DNA of 64,000 nt. Source: Mucor racemosus. Lineage: Eukaryota > Mucoromycota > Mucoromycetes > Mucorales > Mucoraceae. Under the pieces are notes generated by a model. The model was not told the DNA's origin, did not search any database, and was given only the letters and a program-made list of their open reading frames with translations. Position 1 is the first letter of the stretch. The number at the start of each line of letters is the position of its first letter. The position numbers were made by a program, and so were the translations under genes. The stretch spans positions 1,984,001-2,048,000 of the forward strand of contig JAPEHQ010000010.1 of the NCBI GenBank assembly GCA_027405735.1, written 5' to 3'. Below, piece after piece: positions 1-11,220 of this stretch.

Positions 1-148
1 TACCACTGACACTGAACAAGATTGTTTTTGATTACAATTATTTGGAATAACAATGAATCGACTAGAGGAAGAGGAGGAGAACAGTATACAATGAAATATT
101 TGGTTAAATTGAAATCGATGTTAAAGAACAAACAAACAGACAGCAGAA

Positions 149-193
149 AAAGAAAGAGAGAGAGAGAGAGGGAGAGAGGGAGAGAGGAGAGGT
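149..193. repeat. GA-rich purine tract upstream of the PNUTS-like gene
   Basis: This is an interrupted GA/GGA run in the region before the first ATG of the neighbouring gene. It is probably 5' UTR or promoter DNA. The rest of 1-451 shows no coding signal that I can support. Confidence 0.7.
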
Positions 194-451
194 GAAAAAG
201 ATTGGAATCATCTTGTTTTTTCGATTTTTTTTTATATTATATTGATTTTTTTTTATGAAATGTTGAAGTATTAAAATTGAATTTTTAATTACAAACAGAA
301 GAAAATCCGATAAATGGAGGTGTTACCAGCGTAAAAGGTGCGTGGAGAAATGCCAGTGTGAAACTGAAATAGGGGTGTGTTTCTTTACATGTTTGTGCAC
401 GCATGACATGCGTTTAAAAGGCAAACATGTTTAGAAATAAACTCCAACATT

Positions 452-2097
452 ATGTCAAAAATGGATATTAATCTTTTTTATACATCTCTTATAGTTGAAA
501 TGCCATCAAATCAAAACTCTATAGCTGCATTGGAGGAATTCAAGCATGGAATTAAATCCGTCGATGATTATCAAAAATATCTAGCTTTATTACAAAACAC
601 CAGTGAATATAAATCGAATCAATTTGAGCCTTTATTCAAAACTTTGGACAGTGTCGTATTAAGCAGGTATGTTTTATTAGTTTATACATATTAAGTGCTG
701 TACTAATTTATATGTAGTATTGGTGAATCACAAGAATTTGGTAAGGTTATGAAGCAATTAGCAGATGTTGCCTGCAACTCTTGGAATGAAGATATGATCA
801 AATCTCTTTTGAAGGTAAGACGACTTCATGTCAAATTTTTGAGCGTTTTTTTTTTTAACCAAATAATTGCTTGAATTAGATTATGGATCATATACCGCTT
901 CATTTGGATGTTTTGATTAAAAACTCTTTGGGGTTTTGTGTCAAAAATATCAAAAAAAATGCAATTGAAAATAATAATACTGAAATTATCGAATTAACTA
1001 ATGCTTTGATTGAAAAATGGAAAGTTCTACAAAAGAAATCAGGCTTAAATGCCAATGGCAAGCGTAACAGCCCTGATAGATGTAAGCATAAAAATGTAAA
1101 TTCAGGAACACTCATTGATTTTTTATGATAGCTTCCTCTACCTCTCCACCTTCCTCGATTGAGTCACCTGTTAAAAAGCAAATTAAACTTGAAATTCAAA
1201 AAGAGCCTCCCACCAGACCTAAAGCTATGGCTGATCTTAACTTTTTATCATCTTTGAGAGACTCTAAAAAATATCCTAATACTCGTCCTATTTATAATGT
1301 TGACAAGATTCTCGAAGGATTTGGAAATAAGCTTGTAAAATCAAGCACTCTTCTAGATAATGATTCCATTTTGAGTCATATGAAGAGAGAAGCAGCTAAT
1401 AATTCTACTTCTGATGCTGCTGACTCTCCAAAGAGAAAAAGAGTTCGCTTTAAGGATGATTTATTCGAAATTAGAGAATATGAAAAGAATCCTGAGGAGT
1501 GGACTAGCTTTGTAAGTGTGATATACCTGTATCATACAATGAAATTAATTCACTAACCTCATAACAACCATGTAGGATGCCAATGGAAAAAGTGTGGAGC
1601 ACCAATATGGTAATGCCCGTGATTTAGATGTAAAAGAGGGCCAAAACGCATTTATGCATGTTCCACAAATTGCTTGGTACACACCGTTGGAACTTCGGTT
1701 TGATTTGGACAGTGCCAATTCAAGTCTAAATGTTCGTAGCCTTACTCAAAGTAATGAAGCTTTGGCTCAAGATGATCGTGAGAAACTTGCATTGGCTGCT
1801 ATTTATACTAGTCCACAACATATTCCACCTTCTCCTGCAGAACCAGATGAGATACCAAAATTCGATTCTGATGACTCTGTTCCAGTTATTCCTTTAGATG
1901 ATACAGAATCATTACCTGTATCGACACCAATGACTACCATTTCTTCCTCTTCCCCACCTCCACCACCTCCACCTCCATCTCATCTTTCTTCTTCAGCAGT
2001 ACCTACAGTTCAATCAAATTTGATAACTGCTGCAAATTTGAATGCTGCTGCTGCTGCCATTGCTGCAATGAAAGAACAATCTTCTTTCATGATACCT

Positions 2098-2163
<66 letters not shown>

Positions 2164-2868
2164 TATACTCACCCTATTACAAACATTGCAGCACATGTAC
2201 CTGCTTCATCCACAGCCAATTACTACAAACAGCCATTAACTACTGCTCAAGCTCCTCAAAACGTTGTTTCGCCAACAACACCACCTAATATTGCTGGAAT
2301 GTTTAATCAACCTGCAATTTCCAACCAAACAGTAGAAAGTATGCTCAAGAACAACCCTGGGTAGGCATTTTTATACTGTTTTCGTAAACATTTTATTAAT
2401 AATTTATATTCTGTAGAATCATGAATTCATTGAAGCAATTATCCTTTCTTGCTGCAGGAAATATTGTCAACGGCAACACTGTACCACAACAGACCCAAGC
2501 ACAATCTCAACCAACCTATCAAACAACACAATCATATCATCCTTATCAACAACACCCTCCTTCCAATAAACAACAATTTCAACAAAATGTAAGTAAATTT
2601 ATAAAGCGTATATCATTGCATTTTGAACTAACATTTCATGACAATTTAGGATTGGAATCGTAATAATAGCAATGAATACATGAATGATACACATATTCAA
2701 CAACAACGAAAGAAGAACAAAGGTCGTGGCGCAAGAGGAAGAAATAATCGTGGTGGTGCAAATGGACGAAATAATGGTCGCATGCCTACTGTTTGTACTT
2801 TTTACAATTCACCAGATGGTTGCCGCAATGGCGATTCATGTTCTTTCCTTCATGAAGATCTTCACTAA
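452..2868 (+). CDS. PNUTS-like PP1 regulatory subunit / transcription-termination factor (TFIIS-N, RVxF, CCCH)
   Basis: The model has seven exons: 452-666, 718-814, 880-1081, 1132-1511, 1576-2360, 2417-2588 and 2650-2868. Introns are GT-AG and 50-65 nt, and the phases join into one frame of 689 residues. Residues about 60-160 look like a TFIIS N-terminal helical bundle (LW motif region). Residues 275-278 read RVRF in the context KRKRVRFKDD, a protein phosphatase 1 docking motif. The middle is low complexity, with polyproline and a Gln/His tract near 2095-2165. The end has an Arg/Gly-rich stretch and one CCCH finger, C666-x8-C675-x5-C681-x3-H685. The order TFIIS-N, RVxF, CCCH is that of PNUTS/PPP1R10, which tethers PP1 to chromatin and the cleavage/polyadenylation machinery. 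The function is inferred from this architecture; the motifs are seen directly. Confidence 0.78.
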
Positions 2869-3829
2869 AAAAAAATAACTCGTTCTTGTTAAACACTTGC
2901 TTTATATATTACTTCACTTCCCTTCACACCAAACCCCTTTGTATATATTGATATTCTTCAAAATCAAAATAATTACATTATAATATTTCCATTCTAAAGG
3001 ATATTATCAAGATGATTTTACAGATTTTTACTAGTTGCTTTATTCGTTTTGTTTTGCTTATTTCTTTTTCTTTTATAAAAGCGTTACGTTTTAAAGCCAC
3101 CATATGAATATATATACATACATAGAAAAAATAGTTATATAACAATAAATAAAATCTCATCATTCAATAAAACTTGTCGTTAGTGTCGCATTAAATTTGC
3201 TAAAATTGAACCAAACTGAATTACCTAATCACTAAAACAAATTGTTTTTAAAATTATCAATGGTAAAAACTGCCTTAAAAGCTTGTACTTCACTTTTATG
3301 ATTTTCATAGGCACTACATTCATATCTGGAGTTGAGGATTAAAAATGGGATAGCTTTGATAAGGGTTTACAAAAAAGTAATACATACGAATATGCGAATA
3401 AAGAAATTTTACCTAATTTAAATATAATCCTTAACATGTTATAACCCAAAATTTACTAAACTGTGCGCTGAATATTGAATAAAATTCTTTAAATCGATCG
3501 TGTAAAACATGCTAAAATATGAACAAAAAATCTTTCATAAGGTGTACAAAATCAATTTATATGCTTTATAGCGTGCAGATAAACAAACGTTGGGTTGAAT
3601 AAAGTATAGTTACCGGTGATAGGATGCATTTTTGCATTTGTTTTGTCAACGATGGTTGGAAAATACTCAAAGCAAGAGATTTGACAGCAAACCCTATTTG
3701 AATTTTTGCTATTGATGTTTGTGTTTGGGCCCATTATATAATCTATCAAAATTTTGTTTTACCAATGGCTCCCTCAAAGTTTTATATTTTTTGAAAATCT
3801 AAAATGTGTCCAGTAGATAATAATTTTTA
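2869..3829. other. 3' flank, no gene seen
   Basis: This AT-rich stretch follows the PNUTS-like stop codon. It starts with probable 3' UTR. Only short, non-conserved open frames are present, and no repeat shared with the rest of the window was recognised. Confidence 0.5.
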
Positions 3830-6310
3830 CTATTTGTTTTATCATTAACTACTGACCATTTAATAATCAACTCATTCAGACAATGAAAGTTAACGGTTTT
3901 CTGGTAGTTAATTGCTTACAGTCATTTAACCCAATTGTTAAATCTGATGTCTTCTTTGAAAAGTGAATGTAAAACATATTGTGCTACAACTTCGATTATG
4001 AATAAATAGGACGTTTACTTATTAATTTCGGTAGTTTTCATTGCCATATATGCTAATTTTGGATGATTTAGCACTATTTCTAATTCGAAATGGTCGATTG
4101 GGTCACAAAATAAACCCACTTGGAAGAAGTAAGAGTTTGATTTCTACGATTTAGCCAGCAAATCAATAGCAAAAAAAAATTTTAAATCTGGATACTATCA
4201 CAGTTGTCGTATATATTTTGTAACTTGCAGCCCATTTGGATCAATATTCATTGATTTCAAGCATTTTTCCAGTTACTAAATTTCTTTTAAGCAGAAGAAA
4301 AGTTTTTTTTTCAAAAACGTGTCAAAAAATCCTTTAAAAACAGCTGTTAGCTAATGAAATCAAAATACTTTACTCGCATATATACTGCGCAGCAAGTACA
4401 ACTTCAAAAATCAATTTTGAACCATTATTTGATTTTATAAAAGATTTCAAAGAATATTTGAAACAATCCATACAAAATAGTTTAAACAAGTGTGAGTTTT
4501 CATTTTTCCATTTCCACAGCAACTCGGAGAGACTAAACGTTTTGTACTGCTGTGGATCAATATTAGAAGTACCTGTAATTGCAACAGGAGATCATTTGGA
4601 TTATCCATATTCGTCGAAAACTGGTGAACTTACTGACCTTAGTAGGTGTAAATAGGTATAAAACACGAGCCGAGCCTTAGACGAGCTTTTGACTTCTTTT
4701 CAAAAAGTTCAAATTTAAATAATAATTAGTAAATGATATGACATTATTACTTTAGATAATTGTCAATTGACGTTCATAAGTTTGCTTTACTTTAGATATT
4801 TGTCACTGGAAAGGTAAAATAAAGCTCTCATTGAGATGATGAGTTTTAGTCTCTGCATAAAAAAGCTCGTGTGGGGTAAACGAGCTCTAGTCACGCCCAA
4901 AAAAAAGCTTGTCGAGGTTGAACTAGCGATCGCAATCGAGCTGTATGAGCATAAGCAAGCAAGCGAGCCCTATGCTTGGGTTCGCTTGAGTTGCGCTTTT
5001 TTCAGGTTATTACTTGCTTTGGCTTGCTTGATTAATTTTTTTTTAGCAATTTCCTGGTTGGCGCTCGACGAAAACATTGAAAGCTTGCTTGTATGCTTGC
5101 TCGAATTGCTTCAAATTGAAATAGGCTTGCTTGCTTGCGTGTAAACCTGCTTGCTTGCTTGCTTTCAAATCAAGTAAGCAAGCATGTAACACAGGGAAAA
5201 TTTATTCAATTTACGTAATTTTAACTTTAAAAATGTCAAAATTTATCACGCTTTGAACCAATATCACGCTGAAAATATATGGCACCATGCTTGCGCTTGC
5301 ACTCGGATTTGCTCGCTTGCTTATATGCTCGTGCTCGACTTGCGTGACTTTTTGGAAAATTAGATAATGCTTGATTTATTATGCTTGCTTGCTTGCATTC
5401 AAAACTGAGGATCCTCTATATGAAACTGCTCGACGAGCCGTTGCTTAGGCTTGGGCTTGCTTGAGTAACTTTTAAATACTTTAGGCTCGGCAAATGCTTG
5501 CTGAAATTGCTTGCGCTCGCTTGGGCTCGGTCATTTTGGGAACGCTAGGTTGAACGAGCTTTTTTGTAAGCTCGACTAACTTTAACGAGCCTTGAGAAAA
5601 GCTCGGCTGCATAAAAAAAGCTCGGTTCGTTTAAGATCACTAATTAGTACACATTTTTGAGGATATCTCCACGAAAAATCAATATTTTTAAAAAAACTAA
5701 ACTGGGTCCGAGAGAACTCAACACGGCTAATGAAGTGGATGTAAAAAAATGCTGCCTAATTTAATGAATATTTGGAAATCTACTACAAAAATGCCAAAAA
5801 AAAGAAAAAAAAGTAAAAATGCTCAAATTTTTTTATACTAAAATATATTATGAAGTACTTCAAAACAAGTAAGTCTTATTATTAGAAAGTGCTAGTATGG
5901 GTTATTTTTTTGCAGAGATATGAATGCTCAAAGTTTTCAATTTTTACCAGTGAAATACCTGTAAAAATCTGAAACATCAGCACTGAAAAAGTTATATCAA
6001 CCGCAAACGATAAGGCATTTTTAGATACTCATCTCTGGATTAAAGTTGAACGTCTCAGGTACGTTCAAATATAATTTTTCTTGGTGTTATTTAGTGAAAA
6101 AAAGTAGAACAGGGATGAAAAATGAGACTAATAAGTTTTAAAAAAGCAGTGGATTTTATGTGCTTTTGAGTAGCATTGGCAACGAATCGAGCTGAATCAG
6201 CAAAATTCATTTGGGTTTCTCCGTCTTCTGAAACTCGAAAGCTCGAGCAAAGATCGAAAACTATGAAAATTCAAATTTTGCTCGACCAGGTATTCCTCGT
6301 TTTACATTGA
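3830..6310 (-). repeat. Rep-B long noncoding repeat, reversed copy split by a GCTTG-rich block
   Basis: Read on the minus strand, 5640-6310 matches 53270-54010 and parts of 21460-22140 and 42500-43020. The match includes the CTGGTCGAGCAAAATTT start and the GGAGATATCCTCAAAAATGT segment. Likewise 3830-4657 matches 29950-30670 on the plus strand (for example ATTTCATTAGCTAACAGCTG). The two parts are in the same order as in the other copies, but a GCTTG/GCTCG-rich block sits between them. No open frame of any length is conserved. The edges are approximate because they come from visual alignment. The repeat type is unknown. Confidence 0.65.
4657..5646. repeat. GCTTG/GCTCG-rich block, candidate nonautonomous DNA element
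   Basis: About 1 kb is packed with GCTTG, GCTCG and their complements CAAGC/CGAGC, as runs such as GCTTGCTTGCTTGC. It is much richer in G and C than its flanks. The left end contains AAACACGAGCCGAGCC and the right end, read on the minus strand, AAACGAACCGAGC, so the two ends look like imperfect inverted repeats. It separates the two halves of a Rep-B copy, replacing the part that corresponds to 54015-55185. A terminal-repeat element with GCTCG subterminal motifs fits, but no target duplication was found. An expanded satellite-like array is the alternative. The open frame at 4836-5144 is only a translation of the repeat. Confidence 0.55.
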
Positions 6311-7330
6311 GTATCAGTTTTTTACCAGTTGTATTTTTTTTTGATTCATTAATATTCGGTCATATTTGTTACAAAAATAGTAATTAAACAAACAAAGCGT
6401 TGCGACTACAATTATAACTCTTTAATATTTATTTAAGATATAAAGTAAAAGCAAAGGTTTATGGATTACCATAGCCTTTGTGATATATATACTATTTTCT
6501 AATTCTATTAATAATACAGTAATAAGATCTTGAAGCAAGATCTTCATGGTTTAGTTCCTAGTTTGGAAGTACCAGTGGTACAATTTGACATTTTAAAGTT
6601 TTGTGTGATTTAAAGTTATTAGATCTTAGATGTTGACTAAGATCAATTTTATTACTAAACAAACTTGGTATATGTAATTTACTACAATATTGAACGATAA
6701 TGTATTAAATTACAATTTGCTAGTATACTGTTGGTAGTTTTTTGTTATGACTTTAAAAAATTGATCCTATTATTATTATTATTACCATTGATTATAATTG
6801 TCAAACTGATTGATTCGTGCAGTATATTATATTACTATTTCGCATTGGACCATTAGTAGAGATTATACAATTGATATCTGCATTCAACACTGGTGAATTG
6901 GAAAGCTGGAGTCTGTCTTTAGTCTGATGAAAAATGAGTACTTTGGTTTTCCAGTATAATTTGTAATTCTAGGTGTTTCTACTCTTAAAAGCTGAATTTT
7001 CTAATGCAACTGCATTTGTTGAATATCACTTAAGTTTCTATGCGTTGTAGATGATGTTATGCTAATTCCTATTTGGCAAAGATTGCTTTACATTTATCCA
7101 TATTCAATTTTTATGTTATACATCTTAATATTAATGTACCAATTACATTGAGTTTTGTTTATATCTCCATCAAAAATTGGCATTTGTTCCAGATGATTTC
7201 TACTACCACTTCCTGGAAAGCTCTATTATTATTTCCAAAGAGAAAAAATGCGTCTTAATTTGCTGCATTTCCCAAAATAGTGAAAAACTGACAAATAAAC
7301 GTTCACATGTATGGGGATTAAAATTGTAGA
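6311..7330. other. AT-rich stretch, nothing recognised
   Basis: I see no gene, no RNA gene and no match to the other repeats. The longest open frame, at 7073-7258, shows no recognisable motif and no splice context. Confidence 0.45.
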
Positions 7331-7334
7331 TCAA

Positions 7335-7515
7335 AGGAGAGTGATACGCTTAATGGGTAGCACATGCGCTACAAATTGAGTACGACACACATATTCGTGT
7401 GTTCAAACCCGCCAAAGGGGAAATCCTTTGGTATTAGGATACAGTATGAATATCAAAAGAGAATCTCCGATGACCCTTGCTTCTCATCGAATATGATCCT
7501 CCTTTTTTTTTTCTT
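7335..7515 (+). repeat. tRNA-like head, possible SINE
   Basis: TTAATGGGTAGC near 7350 resembles a pol III A box. GTTCAAACCC at 7401-7410 fits a B box about 45 nt downstream. A small hairpin (CACAC/GTGTG) lies between them, and a run of ten T at 7503-7512 could act as a pol III terminator. A full cloverleaf cannot be drawn, so this is not called a tRNA gene. A tRNA-derived SINE or a decayed tRNA are both possible. Confidence 0.3.
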
Positions 7516-7559
7516 AGTAAGTTTTGCATATGTCTAGCAAATTTTTTCCTTTTTCATTA

Positions 7560-7810
7560 ATGCATATAATATGCATACTAGTAAATTTGGCTGGCAAAAC
7601 CGGGCTCGACACCAATACTACTAGCATTCATGGGTCATTGTATGTTCAGCCAGTTTGAGCAACTAGTTGGTTACCTCCTACTTACACCTACTAAGATCAG
7701 CATGCTCATCAGTTCTTCTCAATGAATATGATATATGATTCCAAATGATCTCCCGTTGCAATGGGAGGCATTTCTAGAGCTAATCCGCAACATTGCAAAA
7801 GGTTTAGCTT
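7560..7810 (+). repeat. Rep-B fragment
   Basis: The stretch with TTGGCTGGCAAAA, GCTCGACACCAAT and ACACCTACTAAGATCAG matches 29925-30075 and 55180-55290. It stops at GGTTTAGC, where the solo LTR at 7811 begins, and the Rep-B sequence does not resume on the other side of that LTR. Confidence 0.6.
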
Positions 7811-8344
7811 TGTCGTATATTTTCAGGTTTGATGAATAATACCTAAAAAAAGAATACAATTAAAAGAGAATGCGTAATAAATCAGTTCTTCAACTGTATA
7901 ATAAAAACAAGATTTCGTTTATTTAGATAGAAAAGTATGGCTATTTATATTAATATGACATTGGGATCTTTAGAAGTAATTTAAGGCACTATTGAACCAT
8001 TAGATCTGTTTGATAATAATCTATGGATTAAAATGAATCAATCATAATTTAACCGTTCTTGCTACATAGCTTGCGAGTTGCTTTGTTTCAATGCTGCGCT
8101 AATTGTGCTTGGATGTTGATTTGATAGCTACTTAATTGATTAACTGCTGGGGGAATGAAATAATATGGCGTCATAATCGAGGTCCCAGCGTTTTTGGTAA
8201 TTACTGAATTAAACTTAGTACGCTAGGAGTTTCTTATATCCGATATCAAAACTATGCATTTCAATAAATGTCGTAAACATTGGATTGTAGGATGTATTGA
8301 TACTGTAGAAGGTGATAACATATGGGGCTTGTTGGCATACAACA
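7811..8344 (-). mobile_element. Solo LTR, family a (534 bp)
   Basis: On the minus strand this starts TGTTGTATGCCAAC and ends ATATACGACA. It matches the LTRs at 56701-57226 and 58192-58720 along its length, including the CAATCAAGTAGCTATCAAAT region. Ends are TG...CA. Unlike the other two copies it has no matching 5-bp flanks, and the left flank is Rep-B while the right flank is not. This suggests a deletion or recombination after insertion. No internal gag/pol sequence is attached. Confidence 0.75.
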
Positions 8345-8713
8345 TAATAGTATATAATTCATATTTTTGCCAATGGTCACTCTTCCAAAAAAAAAAAGCC
8401 GAACAATCTCCGGAAGCGGCCATCTAAAGATATTTCCAAGCTTTAAATCTCTAGAAAAAATTACCGGACAGCCCGGACGCGGCTGTTTAAGTATTTCAAG
8501 TAGCTATAAGATGCAGGTATCTAAATTTTATACAAAAATTAAGATTCGACTGTATTACTATTAATTATTCAAAGGTTTATTTTAAGTAAAGCATAAGTAA
8601 AGCCTACAATATTATTAGCCTAATAACGGATTTCACTTGAAAAGTATAAGATGATACAACTGGATTCAAAAAAATCCATAAAATCACAAATTTAAAGTAT
8701 TTATATATAAAAG
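8345..8713. other. Short unassigned stretch between solo LTR and CACTA copy A
   Basis: There is no gene. An imperfect direct repeat is visible: CCGGAAGCGGCCATC at about 8410 and CCGGACGCGGCTGTT at about 8475, each followed by a similar AAGTATTTC-type stretch. Confidence 0.4.
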
Positions 8714-11220
8714 CACTACGGCCGACCTATGCTGCACAAGATAATTTTGTTGTGCCCAGGTGGGCTGCACACTATTATAGCCTGATGAGTTGTTGCGTCC
8801 ACTAAATAATGGCTAAAAATATTACAAGATACACATGGACACAACAAAAGAAACTGCACACGAGCACAACGCTAAGCCTGTATGTGCAGAATTACAGATT
8901 CTGTCCATGTGTATGACATTAATCTCATGTGTGCATAATAATAGTAGAATTGCCCATAAGCATATCATTATTTCTATTTGTGCATAATAACATCATCTGG
9001 CCATGAGCATAATAATGAGCTGATTGTATGGGCACAAATTGGTTTGTACATGAGCATCGTGCCGTTCTTAAAATTTCTTTGCATTTTTTTCACTGGAATG
9101 GGTTTTTAAATTACATTTGTTTTTATTAATATAAATTATAGGCAATACAATTCAATACGTTGTTGATGTAGAGCAATACATACAAGAACCAATATACTGT
9201 ATTTACGATTATCATCATTTGTAAATATTTTTATAGCTGTAATGTTTACAGCAACAATGGTTTTTGCTCGAGCATAAACTTAAATGACACTCACTGCTTA
9301 AGTTTATATGTAAGCCAAATCTAAGATTATATATGTTACTTTATCACTCATAAAATTTAAACAAATTAATCTTCTTTAAACTTACTATTTTGGTTTACGA
9401 TTGTCAGCTGTAAAAAGATTTGTTTTCAAGTATAAAGTAGCTACGATCAAAACTATGGTTATTAGACAAAACATTAGATTATTCTTTTTTTGTTTCTATC
9501 TCATTTGACATTTTATCATTTTTCTGAAACATTTCGTGGGTCTGTAGCCAGTTCTAGCTTTTCATTGAGTAGATATAAATATCATTGCCTTCGATTTGAT
9601 CTGTTAATCAAGAAATAGGCCCAACAGTACAGTAGTAAATAATGATATTTGATCTTAGAATGCAGTTAAATGAAAACATCAGTCTCTAATATAACGACTG
9701 CTACCTATATTAAAAATATTAGTCCCTTATATTAGCATGTGTATTCAGATAAAAGAAAAGAATATCAGCTTGATAGTCTAATATGCCTTATCAAACGGTG
9801 AATAATATCCTTAGAATATGAAAACAAAAAAAAGAGAGAAACAACACACGCAGAAAAGGATTTTCAAGGCTTTACATTATTTAGCGCAATTAAAACCCTA
9901 CTAACTTGCACATTTCAGCCAATGTAAAAGCAGCATTACAGCACATCAACCCATAAACTAAACAAAATAGGCAATGTCTGTTATCATAGAAACATGCATT
10001 TTCTACCAGAAAAACCATCCGTCATATCATAGATTCATTAAAAAATTGCAAAAGCGAGCCCGTAGAGCAACGCCGTAATTGAGCATAGCAATATTGAACA
10101 GCTAAGTCTACTATCGTATATCTAAGCTTTAAATAAAAAGGGGATTTTTTCAACTTTTCTTATACTTAACCACGTACGGTCTGAAAATTCAGACTTTGTA
10201 GCGGACATTTTCTGGGATCATTTTATCCTTACTAACACTCATGATTTTGATCAAAAAAAAGAAAAATCAAATTTTGATACCAAAATCAACGTTTGAATAT
10301 ACTACATTGTGAGAGAAAATTGTAGCTATAGATAATACACATTTTATGAAAGCTTAATATTAAATGTTAAGTAATGAAAATTTGTACTTTTGCCCCAAAA
10401 ACGGTTTTTTGATTAAAGGATTTTCACATAATATTTTGCAATAAAAATATTGTATAATTTTTATTGAGCAAATAGAGCGCTAAATCCTGTATATGTGTAT
10501 ATTTTTTGTTTTTATAATTGGTAGTATAATTAACTCTAAATTTGCAAAAGCAGAAAAAAAATTTTAAAAAATGTCAAAATTGATGATCTGGGACAAGAAT
10601 AATTTTTTAAATTAATATTCCGCTTATAAGCCTTTTAAGTCTTAAAAATAAGAGATTTTATAATACTTGAAAACTTTTTCAAGAATTTATGATGCTGTAC
10701 TCACTTGTTTCAAACGTATCTCTGTGAATCTTCATACATGTTAATATTGTGTGGTAGTTTATATGATGATAATATAGTCTTATTTTATAATTATTGCGCT
10801 AGAGGTGATTTACATTTAGCTTTATTCTTACCTCTCCAATATCATAAACATAAACATGGCCATCACTGGAACATATTGCCGCCTTTTTACCCTCTTTGTC
10901 CGAAGCCAATTTATTCCATGCTTCACCAAAACCAACTTAAGTACTTACAAATGGTTTCTTGGTATTTGCATTCAAATTTCATAAATTAAATTGACTGGTT
11001 TTATTTACAGTAGTAATATCAAGCCTATCATCAGCCAGCCTCATGATAAATGTCAATCTGAAATCAGAAACATCCCATTGTCATTATTATTACTACAGTA
11101 AGCTATGAAAAGCTTGATGTTTAATAATACAACAATTAAATAAAAAACAAGATGATACTAATCGCATATGGTGAGTATTCAACATCTAGTTGAGTTTAAT
11201 GAAGAATGCTTTTTGTCATT
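8714..11220 (+). mobile_element. CACTA-type DNA transposon remnant, copy A
   Basis: The element begins CACTACGGCCGACC. A GCACAA...TTGTGC hairpin follows at 8734-8755, then a run of subterminal TGTGCATAATA, CATGAGCATAAT and GGGCACAA motifs to about 9060. The remaining 2 kb aligns in order with copy C (55356-59172) and, reversed, with copy B (27800-29877). The distal part contains the captured WD40 gene fragment. No opposite terminal repeat is found before 12330, so this copy lost its right end. There is no transposase frame, so it would be nonautonomous. The right limit marks where similarity to copy C ends. Confidence 0.7.
10832..11077 (-). pseudogene. Captured WD40 fragment, dynein intermediate chain-like (copy A)
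   Basis: On the minus strand an 82-codon frame runs from TGG at 11077 to a GTAAG splice-donor-like site just after 10832. It includes NLNANTKKPFVST and, further on, GKKAAICSSDGHVYVYDIGE. In shape this is a WD40 blade like that of cytoplasmic dynein intermediate chain. A TGA stands where a conserved Trp of a LWNLN-type motif would be, and a TAA follows FVST. It is therefore noncoding and carried as cargo of the CACTA element. The dynein assignment comes from recognition of the motif only; another WD40 protein is possible. Confidence 0.6.

Noticed and set aside
4836..5144. 102-residue open frame on the plus strand
   Set aside because: It is a translation of the GCTTG/GCTCG repeat block; the Leu/Ala/Cys-rich text follows the repeat unit.
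7339..7420. tRNA gene
   Set aside because: A and B boxes are present but acceptor and T stems do not pair; listed only as a SINE-like candidate.
10705..10989. 94-residue plus-strand frame in CACTA copy A
   Set aside because: It is antisense to the captured WD40 fragment and not conserved as a frame in copy C.
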